DNA of 64,000 bases, from the NCBI GenBank assembly GCA_029005135.1, contig JAQXFO010000046.1, forward strand, positions 30,900 to 94,899, given 5' to 3'. This document shows, in pieces, positions 9,541 through 18,278 of the stretch (its first letter is position 1; each line of letters opens with the position of its first letter). The translations under genes were made by a program, and so were the position numbers. The DNA is from Lachnospiraceae bacterium (GTDB lineage Bacteria; Bacillota; Clostridia; Lachnospirales; Lachnospiraceae). Below the pieces are notes generated by a model. It had not been told where the DNA came from and ran no database searches. It saw only the letters and a program-made list of their open reading frames with translations.

Positions 9541-12500
9541 ATGCAATGGACAGATGACCAGAGAAAGGTCCTCGAAACCAGACAACACAATCTGCTGGTC
9601 AGTGCGGCCGCCGGTTCCGGCAAGACAGCCGTGCTGACGGAGCGCCTGCTGCGCTTTATGACGGATGCCGACGATCCCGCCAATATCGATGAATTCCTGA
9701 TCGTGACCTTCACCAAAGCGGCGGCAGCTGAGATGAAGGAGCGCATCGGCCGCAAGATCACGGCCGCTCTTGAGGAGGATCCGGAAAATGCTCACCTCCA
9801 GAGGCAGCTGTCGCTTCTTAACCGCGCCCATATCACCACCATCGACGGTTTCTGTACCTGGGTGCTGCGAAGCTATGCCTCGCGTCTGGGCATCGATATG
9901 GGCTTTCGCGTCGGCGAGGCCGGCGAGCTGAAGCTGCTCCGGGCCGACGTGATGGATGCCGTGATGCGGGAGGCCCACGCCTCGGAGGATGAGGCCTTTG
10001 TCCGGGATTTCCGCCATTTTCTGGAGACCTTTGCCGGGAAAAATGATGCCGCTCTGGAGAAGGCTATCGAGCGCGTCTACGACGCCGCCCGAAGCCAGCC
10101 TTATCCCGCGGCATTCTACCGCCTGTGCCGGGAAAGCAATCATGCCGCCTCCCCGGCGGCGGTGGATCAGGCCATCTGGATGGCGGAACTGCACGGCAGC
10201 TATGAGACGATCGTCGGCGCGGGGGCTATCCTTTCCGGGGAGTGCCGCCGGCTCTTTGAACTGCCCGGAGCACCGTCGGCCTATGCCGCCGGCATGCTGG
10301 CCTACTGTGACTTCTTCGAGGCACTGAAGGGGGACAGAGGCCTTAACGAGGCCTCCCGGGCCAGGATCGCTGCCTTCGAAAAACCGGGCTTTCGCGGCAA
10401 ACGGCCGAAAAAGGACGAGGATCCCTTCCTCAAGGAACGCATGGATGCCCAGAAGAAAGCTTTTGAGGCCTATGTGGACGAACTGCAGGGCTCACTGTCG
10501 ACCCCGCCCGAAGAGATCGCGCGCCGGCAGGAGCTGTCTTCCGGTCCACTGGATATGCTTGTGCTGATGGCGGAGCGCTTCGGCGAAGCCTTCGCGGAAG
10601 CCAAGCGGCGCAAGAACATCGTGGATTTTTCCGATCTGGAGCATCTTGCCCTGTCGATCCTCAGAGAAAACCATCAGAGAACCGAGGCCGCCCTGGAGAT
10701 CGGCCGCCGCTTCCGGGAGGTCATGATCGACGAATATCAGGACAGCAACTATCTCCAGGAGGAGATCCTCACCGCTGTCAGCGGCATTGAGGACGGCCGC
10801 AGCAATTATTTCTGTGTCGGCGACGTCAAGCAGAGTATCTACCGCTTCCGTCAGGCAAGACCCGAGCTCTTCATGCAGAAGTTCCATGACTTCGGCCGGG
10901 AAGACGGGGGCCTGCGCATCGACCTTCACAGCAACTTCCGTTCACGCCCGGAAATCCTCCGGGGCGTCAACACCCTCTTCGGGCACCTGATGCGGGAAGA
11001 GGTCGGCGGTATCACCTACGATGAGACGGCCGCCCTGGCCGGGGGCAATACCGGCAGCGTCCTTCTGGCCGCGGACGGCACCCCCGATACGACGGTGGAC
11101 ATCCTGCCCATGATCAGCAAAGAGGAAAATGCCGGCGCCGAGGGCGAAGAGATATCCCTCCCGGCCAAGGAAATGGAAGCCCGCCTCATTGCGGAGGAGA
11201 TCCGGCGTCTGGTGGATCACGAGATGATCGAAGAAGTCATCGACGGTCAGGTCCTGCGCCGGCCGGTGCGCTACGGCGATATTGCCATTCTTCTGCGCTC
11301 CTTAAGCGACTGGGCTCCGGATTTTGCCCGAATCCTCGGCGAAGCCGACATACCGGCAGCTGTTCAGCAGAAGAGCGGCTTCTTCAGCGCCTATGAAGTG
11401 ACGACGATGCTGGATCTTCTGTCCGTCATCGACAATCCGCGTCAGGATATCCCCCTGGCCGCGGTGCTGACCTCGCCCATCGTGAGGCTCAGTGCCGAAG
11501 ATCTGGCAGCGATCCGTACCGTCAGTCTGCCGGATGATCTGTCAGACACAGCCGCCTTCTGCGACCGGGTGGAGGCCTATGCCGATCATGGCGCCGATAC
11601 GCCGCTGAAGGGCCGCCTCCGGGATTTTCTGGAGAGCCTGGCCGATTACCGCCGCCGGGCCGCCTGTACACCGATTCATGAGCTGATGAGCGAGATTCTC
11701 GACGAGACCGGCTTCGGCCTCTTTGCCGCCGCCCTGCCGGGCGGGCAGCAGCGGGAGATCAATCTGAATGCCCTGATCGAAAAAGCGGTCGCCTACGAAA
11801 AGACCAGCTATGTGGGTCTTTTCAATTTCGTCCGGTATATCCGTAAGCTGGAAAGATTCGAGGAGGATGTGGAGGTGGCCTCCGGCAGCAGCGTCAGCAA
11901 CGCCGTGCAGCTGGTCAGCATTCATAAGAGCAAGGGTCTGGAGTATCCCATCGTTTTCGTCAGCGGCCTGGGTAAAAAGTTTAACAGAAAAGACCTGTAC
12001 GAGACGATCCTTATCCATCCGGAACTGGGGCTGGCCTCGGATTATCACGACCTCGAGCACCGTCTGAAGGTGCCGACGATGAAGAAAAACGCGGTGCGCC
12101 GCCGCTTTGAAAAGGAAATGATCGGCGAAGAACTGCGTATCCTTTATGTGGCTATGACCCGCGCCAAGCTGAAACTCTATCTCACCGGCACGCTGACGGA
12201 AGAGGCCTGTGATGACGCCGCCTATCCGGAGCCGGATGAGAGCGGCTTCCTGTCTCCCGGTTACCTTGTTGGGGCCGATACCGCCTGGAAGCTGATCCTG
12301 CCCGCGTATTTCGCGTCGAAGGCGGAGCCGGAACTGCCCTTCCGCTTCATCATCAAAAGGCCGTCGGAGGCAGTCGCCCGGGAAGTGATCGGCGAAGGTA
12401 TCCGGGAAAGCCGTCTGCACCGCCTGATGACCTACGATGCGGAGACGGTGGCGGACCCGGCAGTCCGACAGCTTCTGGAGGAACGCTTTTCCTGGCGCTA

Positions 12501-13182
12501 CGGCTATGCTGACAGCGAAGATGTACCGGTCAAGGTTTCCGTTTCCGATATCAAGCTGGCCCACATGACCGACGAGGAGGCGGTGGAAAGCTTTGCGGAG
12601 GCCGCCGTTTTCCCGCTGGTGCCGGATTTCATGAAGACGGAGGAGGACAGCATCACCGGCAGTGCCCGCGGCACGATATATCACCGGCTGCTCAGCCGTC
12701 TTAATCTGTGCCCGGCCGAACCCGATGAGACGTATGTCAGGGCCGAGACAGCCCGCCTGGTGTCCGGCGGCTTCCTGACGGAAGAGGAGGCGGCAGTGAT
12801 TCGACCGTCTTCGATCGTCCGTTTCCTGAAGAGTGATCTCGGCCGCCGCATGGCCGCCGCCCAGAAGGACGGCCGCCTGCATCGTGAGCAGCCCTTCACC
12901 CTCCGCAAAAAGGCCTCGGAGGTCAACACAGACTGGAGTTCCGGAGAGGAGGTCCTCATCCAGGGTATTATCGATGCGTATTTCGAAGAAGGGGATGACA
13001 TCATCCTCATGGATTATAAAACGGATGTCGTCGATACACCAGAGATACTGATTGCCAGGTACCGCGTGCAGCTTCAGCTGTACGCCGAGGCCCTGGAGGG
13101 CGCCACCGGCCGGCGTGTTCCGGAGATGTGGCTGTATGCCTTCCGGTTCGGGAAGGCGGTGAAGGTGGAGAGAGGAGACTGA
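9541..13182 (+). CDS. addA: ATP-dependent helicase/nuclease subunit AddA
   Basis: UvrD/Rep-type (SF1A) motor and nuclease subunit of AddAB. The 1213-residue protein has Walker A AAAGSGKT near residue 22, Walker B EVMIDEYQDSN, the helicase motif VSIHKSKGLEYPIVFV, motif VI RILYVAMTRAK and a C-terminal RecB-family nuclease site with IQGIIDAYF and LMDYKTD. It starts with ATG after AAAGGAGAG. addB-addA order and close spacing are typical, and both would be needed for Chi-controlled recombination. Confidence 0.97.
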   Translation: MQWTDDQRKVLETRQHNLLVSAAAGSGKTAVLTERLLRFMTDADDPANIDEFLIVTFTKAAAAEMKERIGRKITAALEEDPENAHLQRQLSLLNRAHITTIDGFCTWVLRSYASRLGIDMGFRVGEAGELKLLRADVMDAVMREAHASEDEAFVRDFRHFLETFAGKNDAALEKAIERVYDAARSQPYPAAFYRLCRESNHAASPAAVDQAIWMAELHGSYETIVGAGAILSGECRRLFELPGAPSAYAAGMLAYCDFFEALKGDRGLNEASRARIAAFEKPGFRGKRPKKDEDPFLKERMDAQKKAFEAYVDELQGSLSTPPEEIARRQELSSGPLDMLVLMAERFGEAFAEAKRRKNIVDFSDLEHLALSILRENHQRTEAALEIGRRFREVMIDEYQDSNYLQEEILTAVSGIEDGRSNYFCVGDVKQSIYRFRQARPELFMQKFHDFGREDGGLRIDLHSNFRSRPEILRGVNTLFGHLMREEVGGITYDETAALAGGNTGSVLLAADGTPDTTVDILPMISKEENAGAEGEEISLPAKEMEARLIAEEIRRLVDHEMIEEVIDGQVLRRPVRYGDIAILLRSLSDWAPDFARILGEADIPAAVQQKSGFFSAYEVTTMLDLLSVIDNPRQDIPLAAVLTSPIVRLSAEDLAAIRTVSLPDDLSDTAAFCDRVEAYADHGADTPLKGRLRDFLESLADYRRRAACTPIHELMSEILDETGFGLFAAALPGGQQREINLNALIEKAVAYEKTSYVGLFNFVRYIRKLERFEEDVEVASGSSVSNAVQLVSIHKSKGLEYPIVFVSGLGKKFNRKDLYETILIHPELGLASDYHDLEHRLKVPTMKKNAVRRRFEKEMIGEELRILYVAMTRAKLKLYLTGTLTEEACDDAAYPEPDESGFLSPGYLVGADTAWKLILPAYFASKAEPELPFRFIIKRPSEAVAREVIGEGIRESRLHRLMTYDAETVADPAVRQLLEERFSWRYGYADSEDVPVKVSVSDIKLAHMTDEEAVESFAEAAVFPLVPDFMKTEEDSITGSARGTIYHRLLSRLNLCPAEPDETYVRAETARLVSGGFLTEEEAAVIRPSSIVRFLKSDLGRRMAAAQKDGRLHREQPFTLRKKASEVNTDWSSGEEVLIQGIIDAYFEEGDDIILMDYKTDVVDTPEILIARYRVQLQLYAEALEGATGRRVPEMWLYAFRFGKAVKVERGD

Positions 13183-13236
13183 AAGGCTATTTGCCCTGTT
13201 AGGTATTCTGCTTTTTCCGCCGGTGCTGCTCTGGGA

Positions 13237-13248
13237 AATTGTTATGAT
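13237..13248 (+). promoter_or_regulatory. Extended -10 promoter ahead of the XRE gene
   Basis: TGTTATGAT (13240-13248) is an extended -10 with TATGAT. No good -35 is visible. It lies after the addA stop, about 90 bases ahead of the XRE gene. Confidence 0.5.
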
Positions 13249-13339
13249 GTCGAAATCATCCCCATGTTAATTCCCGTTGCTTGCGGCAACGGCACCCATC
13301 CGCTACGCTGATGCCATAACAGACAGGAGGTTAATGGTC

Positions 13340-13981
13340 ATGATGCTTGGCGATAATATCAAAACTCTCAGAAAGCAGCGAGGGTTGTCACAGGAAATGC
13401 TGGCGCAGCAGCTGGGTGTGGTGCGCCAGACGGTATCAAAGTGGGAGAAGGGCCTGTCGGTACCGGATGCGGAGCTCCTGAACAGGCTGTCGGAATTGTG
13501 GGAGGTGCCGGTGAGTACGCTTCTGGGAAGTCAGGTGCCGGAGACACTGCCCGACAGTATGACCCGGCAGGATGAGATCGCACAGCAGCTGGCGATCCTC
13601 AATGAACAGCTGGCCGGTCAGGCCGTCCGGCGGCGTCAGCATCGCCGATGGGCGGTTCTCTGCCTTCCGCTGGCCCTGCTGGCGGCCGTGTTCCTTTATA
13701 TGGGCGGCGTCCTTCTCTATCGCAGTCTGACGGAGACGCCGCCGGTGCTGACACGGACCGCCGTGGTCTGCGAACTGAACGGGGAAACCTACCGTTATGA
13801 GATTATCTATGATCAGAACTTTCAGATCCGTGAGGCCGGCGGCGACGCCTGGCTGGCGAATCATGTGATGACGGATGCCTATGACGATGCCAATATGCTC
13901 CTGGCGCAGATCGAGGACTATTTTGTCGACCGCGGGGGCACCTTCCGCATCGTCAGTCAGGATACTTCAACGGCACCTTAG
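13340..13981 (+). CDS. XRE-family regulator with a membrane anchor
   Basis: Residues about 5-60 are a helix-turn-helix of the XRE/Cro type (LRKQRGLSQEMLAQQLGVVR, then QTVSKWEKG). One membrane segment follows at about 110-130 (VLCLPLALLAAVFLYMGGVL), then an external domain of about 80 residues. A membrane-tethered HTH protein could respond to a surface signal; the ligand and targets are unknown. ATG 13340 is chosen because AGGAGG ends 9 bases upstream; ATG 13334 and 13343 are alternatives. It has its own probable promoter and converges on coaBC. Confidence 0.85.
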   Translation: MMLGDNIKTLRKQRGLSQEMLAQQLGVVRQTVSKWEKGLSVPDAELLNRLSELWEVPVSTLLGSQVPETLPDSMTRQDEIAQQLAILNEQLAGQAVRRRQHRRWAVLCLPLALLAAVFLYMGGVLLYRSLTETPPVLTRTAVVCELNGETYRYEIIYDQNFQIREAGGDAWLANHVMTDAYDDANMLLAQIEDYFVDRGGTFRIVSQDTSTAP

Positions 13982-14028
13982 TGCGGTTCCCACGACGCGG
14001 TTCTCTCAGCGTGGTTTCCTGATGGCGG

Positions 14029-15246
14029 TTACTTCCCGGCAGTCATTCCCGGCAGAGCTTCCAGTATCTTATCCAGCAGGCGATGGGCCGCCTCGTCCTT
14101 GCTCATAAGGGGCAGCGAGTCGGCACCGCCGGGGGTGATCAGCGTCAGCACGTTGGTGTCGACGGCAAAGCCCGCCCCGGCTGTCTTGACATTGTTGGCG
14201 GCGATCATATCGAGGCCCTTTTTCTCAAGCTTGCGGCGGGAATTTTCCAGCATGTTTTCGGTTTCCATGGAGAAGCCGCAGAGATACTGATCCGGGCGGC
14301 GGTGGCTGCCGCACCAGGCGAGGATGTCATCTGTCTTATCCAGAGACAGGGACAGCTCCCCGTCTTTTTTCTTGATCTTCTGCTCCGAGACGGCGGCAGG
14401 CCGGTAATCGGCGACGGCGGCGGATTTGATGAGAATATCCGTCTCCGGCAGGGCCGACCTGACGGCGTCAAACATGTCTTTCGCGGATATGACCGGTACG
14501 ACGCGGGTATGCGGTACCGGCGGCAGGGCTGTCGGTCCCGTGATCAGGGTGACATCGGCGCCTCTCAGCATGGCAGCGCGGGCGACGGCATACCCCATCT
14601 TGCCGGTGCTGTTATTGGAGAGAAAACGTACCGGATCCAGAGCTTCGCGGGTCGGCCCGGCGGTGACGGTGACGCGGAGGCCCGTCATATCGTGGGGGCA
14701 GGCGATCACGCGGCAGATCTCATCCACCAGCACCGACGGCTCGGGCAGCTTGCCGCGGCCCACATCTTCGCAGGCGAGGCGTCCGGCGTCGGGCTCGATG
14801 ATGGTGAAGCCGTAATGGCGGAGCTTTTCGATATTGTCCGCGGTGATGGGATTGTCCAGCATGGCGGTGTTCATCGACGGCGCGATGAGCTTCGGGCAGG
14901 CAGCGGCCAGAGTGACCGTCGTCAGCATATCGTCCGCAATGCCGGCAGCCATCTTCGCGATGATATCGGCTGTGGCCGGGGCCGTCAGGATCACGTCGGC
15001 GGCTTTGGCCAGCGCGATATGATGGACGTCATAGGTAAAATGCCTGTCGAAGGTATCGACCAGACATTTGTTATGGGTCAGCGTTTCAAAGGTAAACGGG
15101 GTAATGAACCGGGTGGCGTTCTCCGTCATGATAACATGGACGTCGGCGCCGGCTTTTTTGAGGGCGCTGGCCACGTTGGCCATCTTGTAAGCCGCGATGC
15201 CGCCTGTGATGCCGAGAACGACGCATTTGCCCGTCAGATTTTCCAT
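14029..15246 (-). CDS. coaBC: Bifunctional phosphopantothenoylcysteine decarboxylase / phosphopantothenate-cysteine ligase
   Basis: Catalyses two middle steps of CoA synthesis: joining 4'-phosphopantothenate to cysteine (CoaB) and decarboxylating the product (CoaC). The N-terminal FMN flavoprotein half (1-180) starts VLGITGGIAAYK and carries ITAPATADIIAKMA-type and APSMNTAML signatures. The CoaB half follows with VTAGPTREALDPVRFLSNNS. The start at 15246 is preferred over an in-frame GTG at 15267, since AAGGAG lies 5 bases before it. It is divergent from coaX, the enzyme that makes its substrate. Confidence 0.96.
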   Translation of the reverse strand: MENLTGKCVVLGITGGIAAYKMANVASALKKAGADVHVIMTENATRFITPFTFETLTHNKCLVDTFDRHFTYDVHHIALAKAADVILTAPATADIIAKMAAGIADDMLTTVTLAAACPKLIAPSMNTAMLDNPITADNIEKLRHYGFTIIEPDAGRLACEDVGRGKLPEPSVLVDEICRVIACPHDMTGLRVTVTAGPTREALDPVRFLSNNSTGKMGYAVARAAMLRGADVTLITGPTALPPVPHTRVVPVISAKDMFDAVRSALPETDILIKSAAVADYRPAAVSEQKIKKKDGELSLSLDKTDDILAWCGSHRRPDQYLCGFSMETENMLENSRRKLEKKGLDMIAANNVKTAGAGFAVDTNVLTLITPGGADSLPLMSKDEAAHRLLDKILEALPGMTAGK

Positions 15247-15348
15247 AATGACTCCTTGCTTATCCACATGAGATTCGATAAGATGGCGATGTGATCATTA
15301 ACCTGAGTATAACAAGCCGAAAAAAGGTTTTCAACCGGAGGCATTTTT

Positions 15349-16134
15349 ATGATACTGGCCATCGATATCGGAAATACGACCGCTTCCTTCGGGTGTCTGG
15401 AAAAAAACGGTGACGATTATGACGTTAGGTGCCGCCGGGAGCTCGCTACGAAAATGTGTGAAAATGAAGCGGACGCGGCGGCTTTTTTAACGGCTTATCT
15501 GGCGGATCCGGCACTGGCAGAGCTTACCGGCGCCGTTCTCTGCTCGGTGGTGCCGGCGGCCGGGGCGGTGATCATCGATGTTCTCCGCAGCCTCTGTCAT
15601 ACGGAGGTTTTCGTTGTCACCCGGGACTGCGCGGTGCCCCTTGACTTTGAAGGCATGGATATGACCACGCTGGGTCATGACCGCATCGCCGATGCCGCCT
15701 GGGCCGCGGTGCATATGCCGCTGCCGGTGATGACGGTGGATCTGGGGACGGCGACGACCTTCAATATCGTTGATAAAAACGGCACCTTCCGCGGCGGTCT
15801 CATCGCCGCCGGGGTCGGCACCGGTCTGAAAGCCCTCCATGACCGGACAGCGGCCCTGCCGCTTCCCGCGCTTGTGCGGCCCGAGGCGCTTATCAACAAC
15901 AACACCCGCGGCTGTCTTCTGGCCGGTGCCGTTATCGGCACGGCGGCCATGATCGACGGTATCGCCCAGCGGGCGGCGGCCGAACTCGACCGCTTCCTGT
16001 CGGTGGTCATCACAGGCGGCTATGCCGATGAGGTGTCGGACTACATGCTCTACCCCCATCTCTATGAGAAGGACCTGCTGATGAAGGGTCTGGGACTTCT
16101 CTACGATCTGAACCGCAGGCCGGAAAACCGGTGA
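15349..16134 (+). CDS. coaX: Type III pantothenate kinase
   Basis: Phosphorylates pantothenate to 4'-phosphopantothenate, the first step of CoA synthesis. Type III enzymes belong to the ASKHA fold and are not feedback-inhibited by CoA. The 261-residue protein shows the N-terminal phosphate motif AIDIGNTTASFG, the LGHDRIADA segment, the TVDLGTATTFN motif and FRGGLIAAGV. GGAGG lies 8 bases before the ATG. A TATAAC box at 15308-15313 may be its -10. It is divergent from coaBC and is followed by a probable pantothenate transporter gene. Confidence 0.96.
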   Translation: MILAIDIGNTTASFGCLEKNGDDYDVRCRRELATKMCENEADAAAFLTAYLADPALAELTGAVLCSVVPAAGAVIIDVLRSLCHTEVFVVTRDCAVPLDFEGMDMTTLGHDRIADAAWAAVHMPLPVMTVDLGTATTFNIVDKNGTFRGGLIAAGVGTGLKALHDRTAALPLPALVRPEALINNNTRGCLLAGAVIGTAAMIDGIAQRAAAELDRFLSVVITGGYADEVSDYMLYPHLYEKDLLMKGLGLLYDLNRRPENR

Positions 16135-16183
16135 CAGGCATGCACTTTGTGGCATACAAAGCCGGAGAGGAAACGCCTGACGC

Positions 16184-16212
16184 TTGTGCATTTTCGAAAA
16201 AAAGGCTATGAT
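16184..16212 (+). promoter_or_regulatory. Promoter of the ECF S-component gene
   Basis: TTGTGC (16184-16189), a 17-base spacer and TATGAT (16207-16212), about 70 bases before the start codon. The leader is too short for most riboswitches. Confidence 0.65.
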
Positions 16213-16282
16213 GACATCGGTTCGTTAATTCTCACAGATGCGCTATATCCGCCAAAGCGGAACAGCAGCAGGAGGTTGAAAA

Positions 16283-16912
16283 ATGAATAAAAAAGCTTTT
16301 GACGTGCAGACCATGACACAGCTGGCTCTGCTCATCGCCGTGGTTATCGTGATGAAGGTCGTCGGACTCGGTTCCGTGCCGGTAGGCCCTCTCAACATGA
16401 GTTTCCTGACGATTCCCATCGCCGTCGGTGCGATCATACTCGGTCCTTCCGCCGGTGCCGTTCTCGGCCTTGTCTTCGGCCTTCTGAGCTTCAAGGACGG
16501 TATGTCCGGCAGCTCCTACATGACGGCCGTTTTCTTCCAGATCAGCCCGATTCACACCGCCATTCTCTGCATCGGCATGCGCGTGCTGATGGGCTTAGGC
16601 TGCGGCCTCATTTACCGCGTTCTGTCCCGTCTTGACAGAAAAGGCTGGTGGAGCACGCTGGTGGGCGCCCTGTCCGCACCGCTTCTCAACACCTTTTTCT
16701 TCATGGGCTACATCTGCCTTGCCTTCTATAACACCGAATACATCCAGGGTCTGTGCACCAAGCTCGGTGCCGCCAATCCGCTGATGTTCGTCGTCCTTCT
16801 GGTGGGCGTCCAGGGCCTGATCGAAGCCGTTGCCTGCGGTGTTATCGGTACCGCCGTCTGCCGTGCGGTCCGCCGCGTTCTGGGCCTTCGCCGCGTCTCG
16901 GCCAAAGCCTGA
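16283..16912 (+). CDS. panT: ECF transporter S component, probably for pantothenate
   Basis: A 209-residue, six-helix membrane protein of the ECF S-component type, with TM1 containing MTQLALLIAVVIVMKVVGLG, the PVGPLNMSFLTIPIAVGAII segment and the GPSAGAVLGLVFGLLSF turn. S components bind a vitamin and need the shared EcfA/EcfA'/EcfT module, which is not in this window. The pantothenate assignment is inference from its position after coaX and coaBC; riboflavin- or folate-type S components are possible alternatives. GGAGG precedes the ATG, and a terminator follows. Confidence 0.8.
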   Translation: MNKKAFDVQTMTQLALLIAVVIVMKVVGLGSVPVGPLNMSFLTIPIAVGAIILGPSAGAVLGLVFGLLSFKDGMSGSSYMTAVFFQISPIHTAILCIGMRVLMGLGCGLIYRVLSRLDRKGWWSTLVGALSAPLLNTFFFMGYICLAFYNTEYIQGLCTKLGAANPLMFVVLLVGVQGLIEAVACGVIGTAVCRAVRRVLGLRRVSAKA

Positions 16913-16974
16913 CGCCGGAGGGCGATTCATAATTCACAATCCCCGTGCGGATTGGGCATAACTTTTGTGGAAAT

Positions 16975-17017
16975 GGCCGAAAGCCTGATATTTCAAGGCT
17001 TTCGGCCTTATTTTATT
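16975..17017 (+). terminator. Terminator of the ECF S-component gene
   Basis: Perfect 12-bp stem (16975-16986 with 16996-17007, GGCCGAAAGCCT / AGGCTTTCGGCC), a 9-base loop and a T-rich tail. Confidence 0.92.
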
Positions 17018-17057
17018 CTTGCGCGGCCGCTTCTTTTTGAGTAATATAGTTAACTGA

Positions 17058-17078
17058 TATGCTGTTTTTTTCAGCATA
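17058..17078 (+). promoter_or_regulatory. Small stem-loop in the prfB leader
   Basis: TATGCTG, a loop of seven T and CAGCATA form a perfect 7-bp hairpin about 15 bases ahead of the AGAGGG ribosome site of prfB. A TTGAGT at 17037-17042 could be a -35, but I cannot pick a convincing -10. Role unknown: it may be a remnant terminator, a leader structure or chance. Confidence 0.35.
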
Positions 17079-17108
17079 AATAAAATATCACGAAAGAGGG
17101 TGAGACTA

Positions 17109-18234
17109 ATGGTCGAGTTGGAACCGGTAAAATACGAAATCAGCTCTTACGATGAGCCACTAGTTGAAATGAGGGACTCACTTTAACCTCGCTTACAAAG
17201 AAAAGCGTGTAGAAGAGATCCATAAGGAAATGGAAGAACCCAATGCCTGGGATGATCCCGAGAAGGCACAGGCCAAGATGAAGCTTCTGGGTTCTCTGAA
17301 AGATGACGTCGAGGGCTTTAAGCGCCTGATCATGGAGAAGGAAGACCTGGAGACTCTGCTGGAAATGGCGGAGGAGGATCCGGATCCGGCCTATATCGAT
17401 GAGGCTCAGGAAATGCTGGCGGCCTTCAAGGCTCACTACGAATCCATCCGTATCAAGACACTGCTCTCGGGTGAATACGACAACTGCAACGCCATCGTGA
17501 CGCTGCACGCCGGTACCGGCGGCACCGAAGCGATGGACTGGACCGGTATGCTCTATCGCATGTATTCACACTGGGTCGAATCCCACGGCTTCAGCATGGA
17601 CGTGCTGGATATCCTGGACGGTGAAGAAGCCGGCCTGAAATCCGTAACCTTCCAGGTTAACGGCGAGAATGCCTACGGCCTCCTGAAGTCCGAACACGGC
17701 GTCCACCGGTTGGTCCGTATCTCGCCGTTCAATGCCAACGGCAAGCGCCAGACCTCCTTTGCGGCCTGCGAAGTCATGCCGGATATCAAGGAAGACCTGG
17801 ATATCGAGATCGATGACAAGGACATCCGCATCGATACCTTCCGTTCATCGGGTGCCGGCGGTCAGCACATCAACAAGACCTCCTCGGCTATCCGGATCAC
17901 GCATCTGCCCACCGGCATCGTGGTCTCCTGCCAGAATGAACGGTCTCAGTTCCAGAACAAGGACAAGGCTTTTGAAGAACTGCGCATCAAGCTGTACATG
18001 CTCAAGAAGGAGCAGCACGCCGAGAAGCTTTCCGACATCCGCGGCACCGTATCGGAGATCGCCTGGGGAAGCCAGATCCGTTCGTATTTCCTGCAGCCCT
18101 ATCAGCTGATCAAGGACACCAGAACGGGTGAAGAGCAGTCAAATGCCCAGAAGGTGCTGGACGGCGACATTGATCCGTTCATCAATGCCTATCTGAAATG
18201 GCTGGCACTGAAGAATAAAGAAGAAAAGGCCTGA
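17109..18234 (+). CDS. prfB: Peptide chain release factor 2, with programmed +1 frameshift
   Basis: RF2 releases nascent chains at UGA and UAA. The first 25 codons start at ATG 17109 (AGAGGG upstream) and end at an in-frame TAA at 17184-17186, in the context AGG GAC TCA CTT TAA C. A +1 slip on CTT continues as LNLAYKEKRVEE in the second frame to 18234, giving 374 residues. The SPF codon-recognition motif lies near residue 205 and the catalytic GGQ near 250, as in E. coli RF2. The AGG is at the same distance from CTT as in the classic E. coli site. The in-frame stop is TAA instead of the usual TGA. Confidence 0.95.
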
Positions 18235-18278
18235 TCATCGCCCTGATGACCGGGTATCGCATAGAAAGGGGTTTTACC

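Noticed and set aside
6421..10194. 1257-residue minus-strand open frame under addB and addA
   Set aside because: Shadow of GC-rich codons on the other strand; no recognisable domain, and the plus-strand genes are certain.
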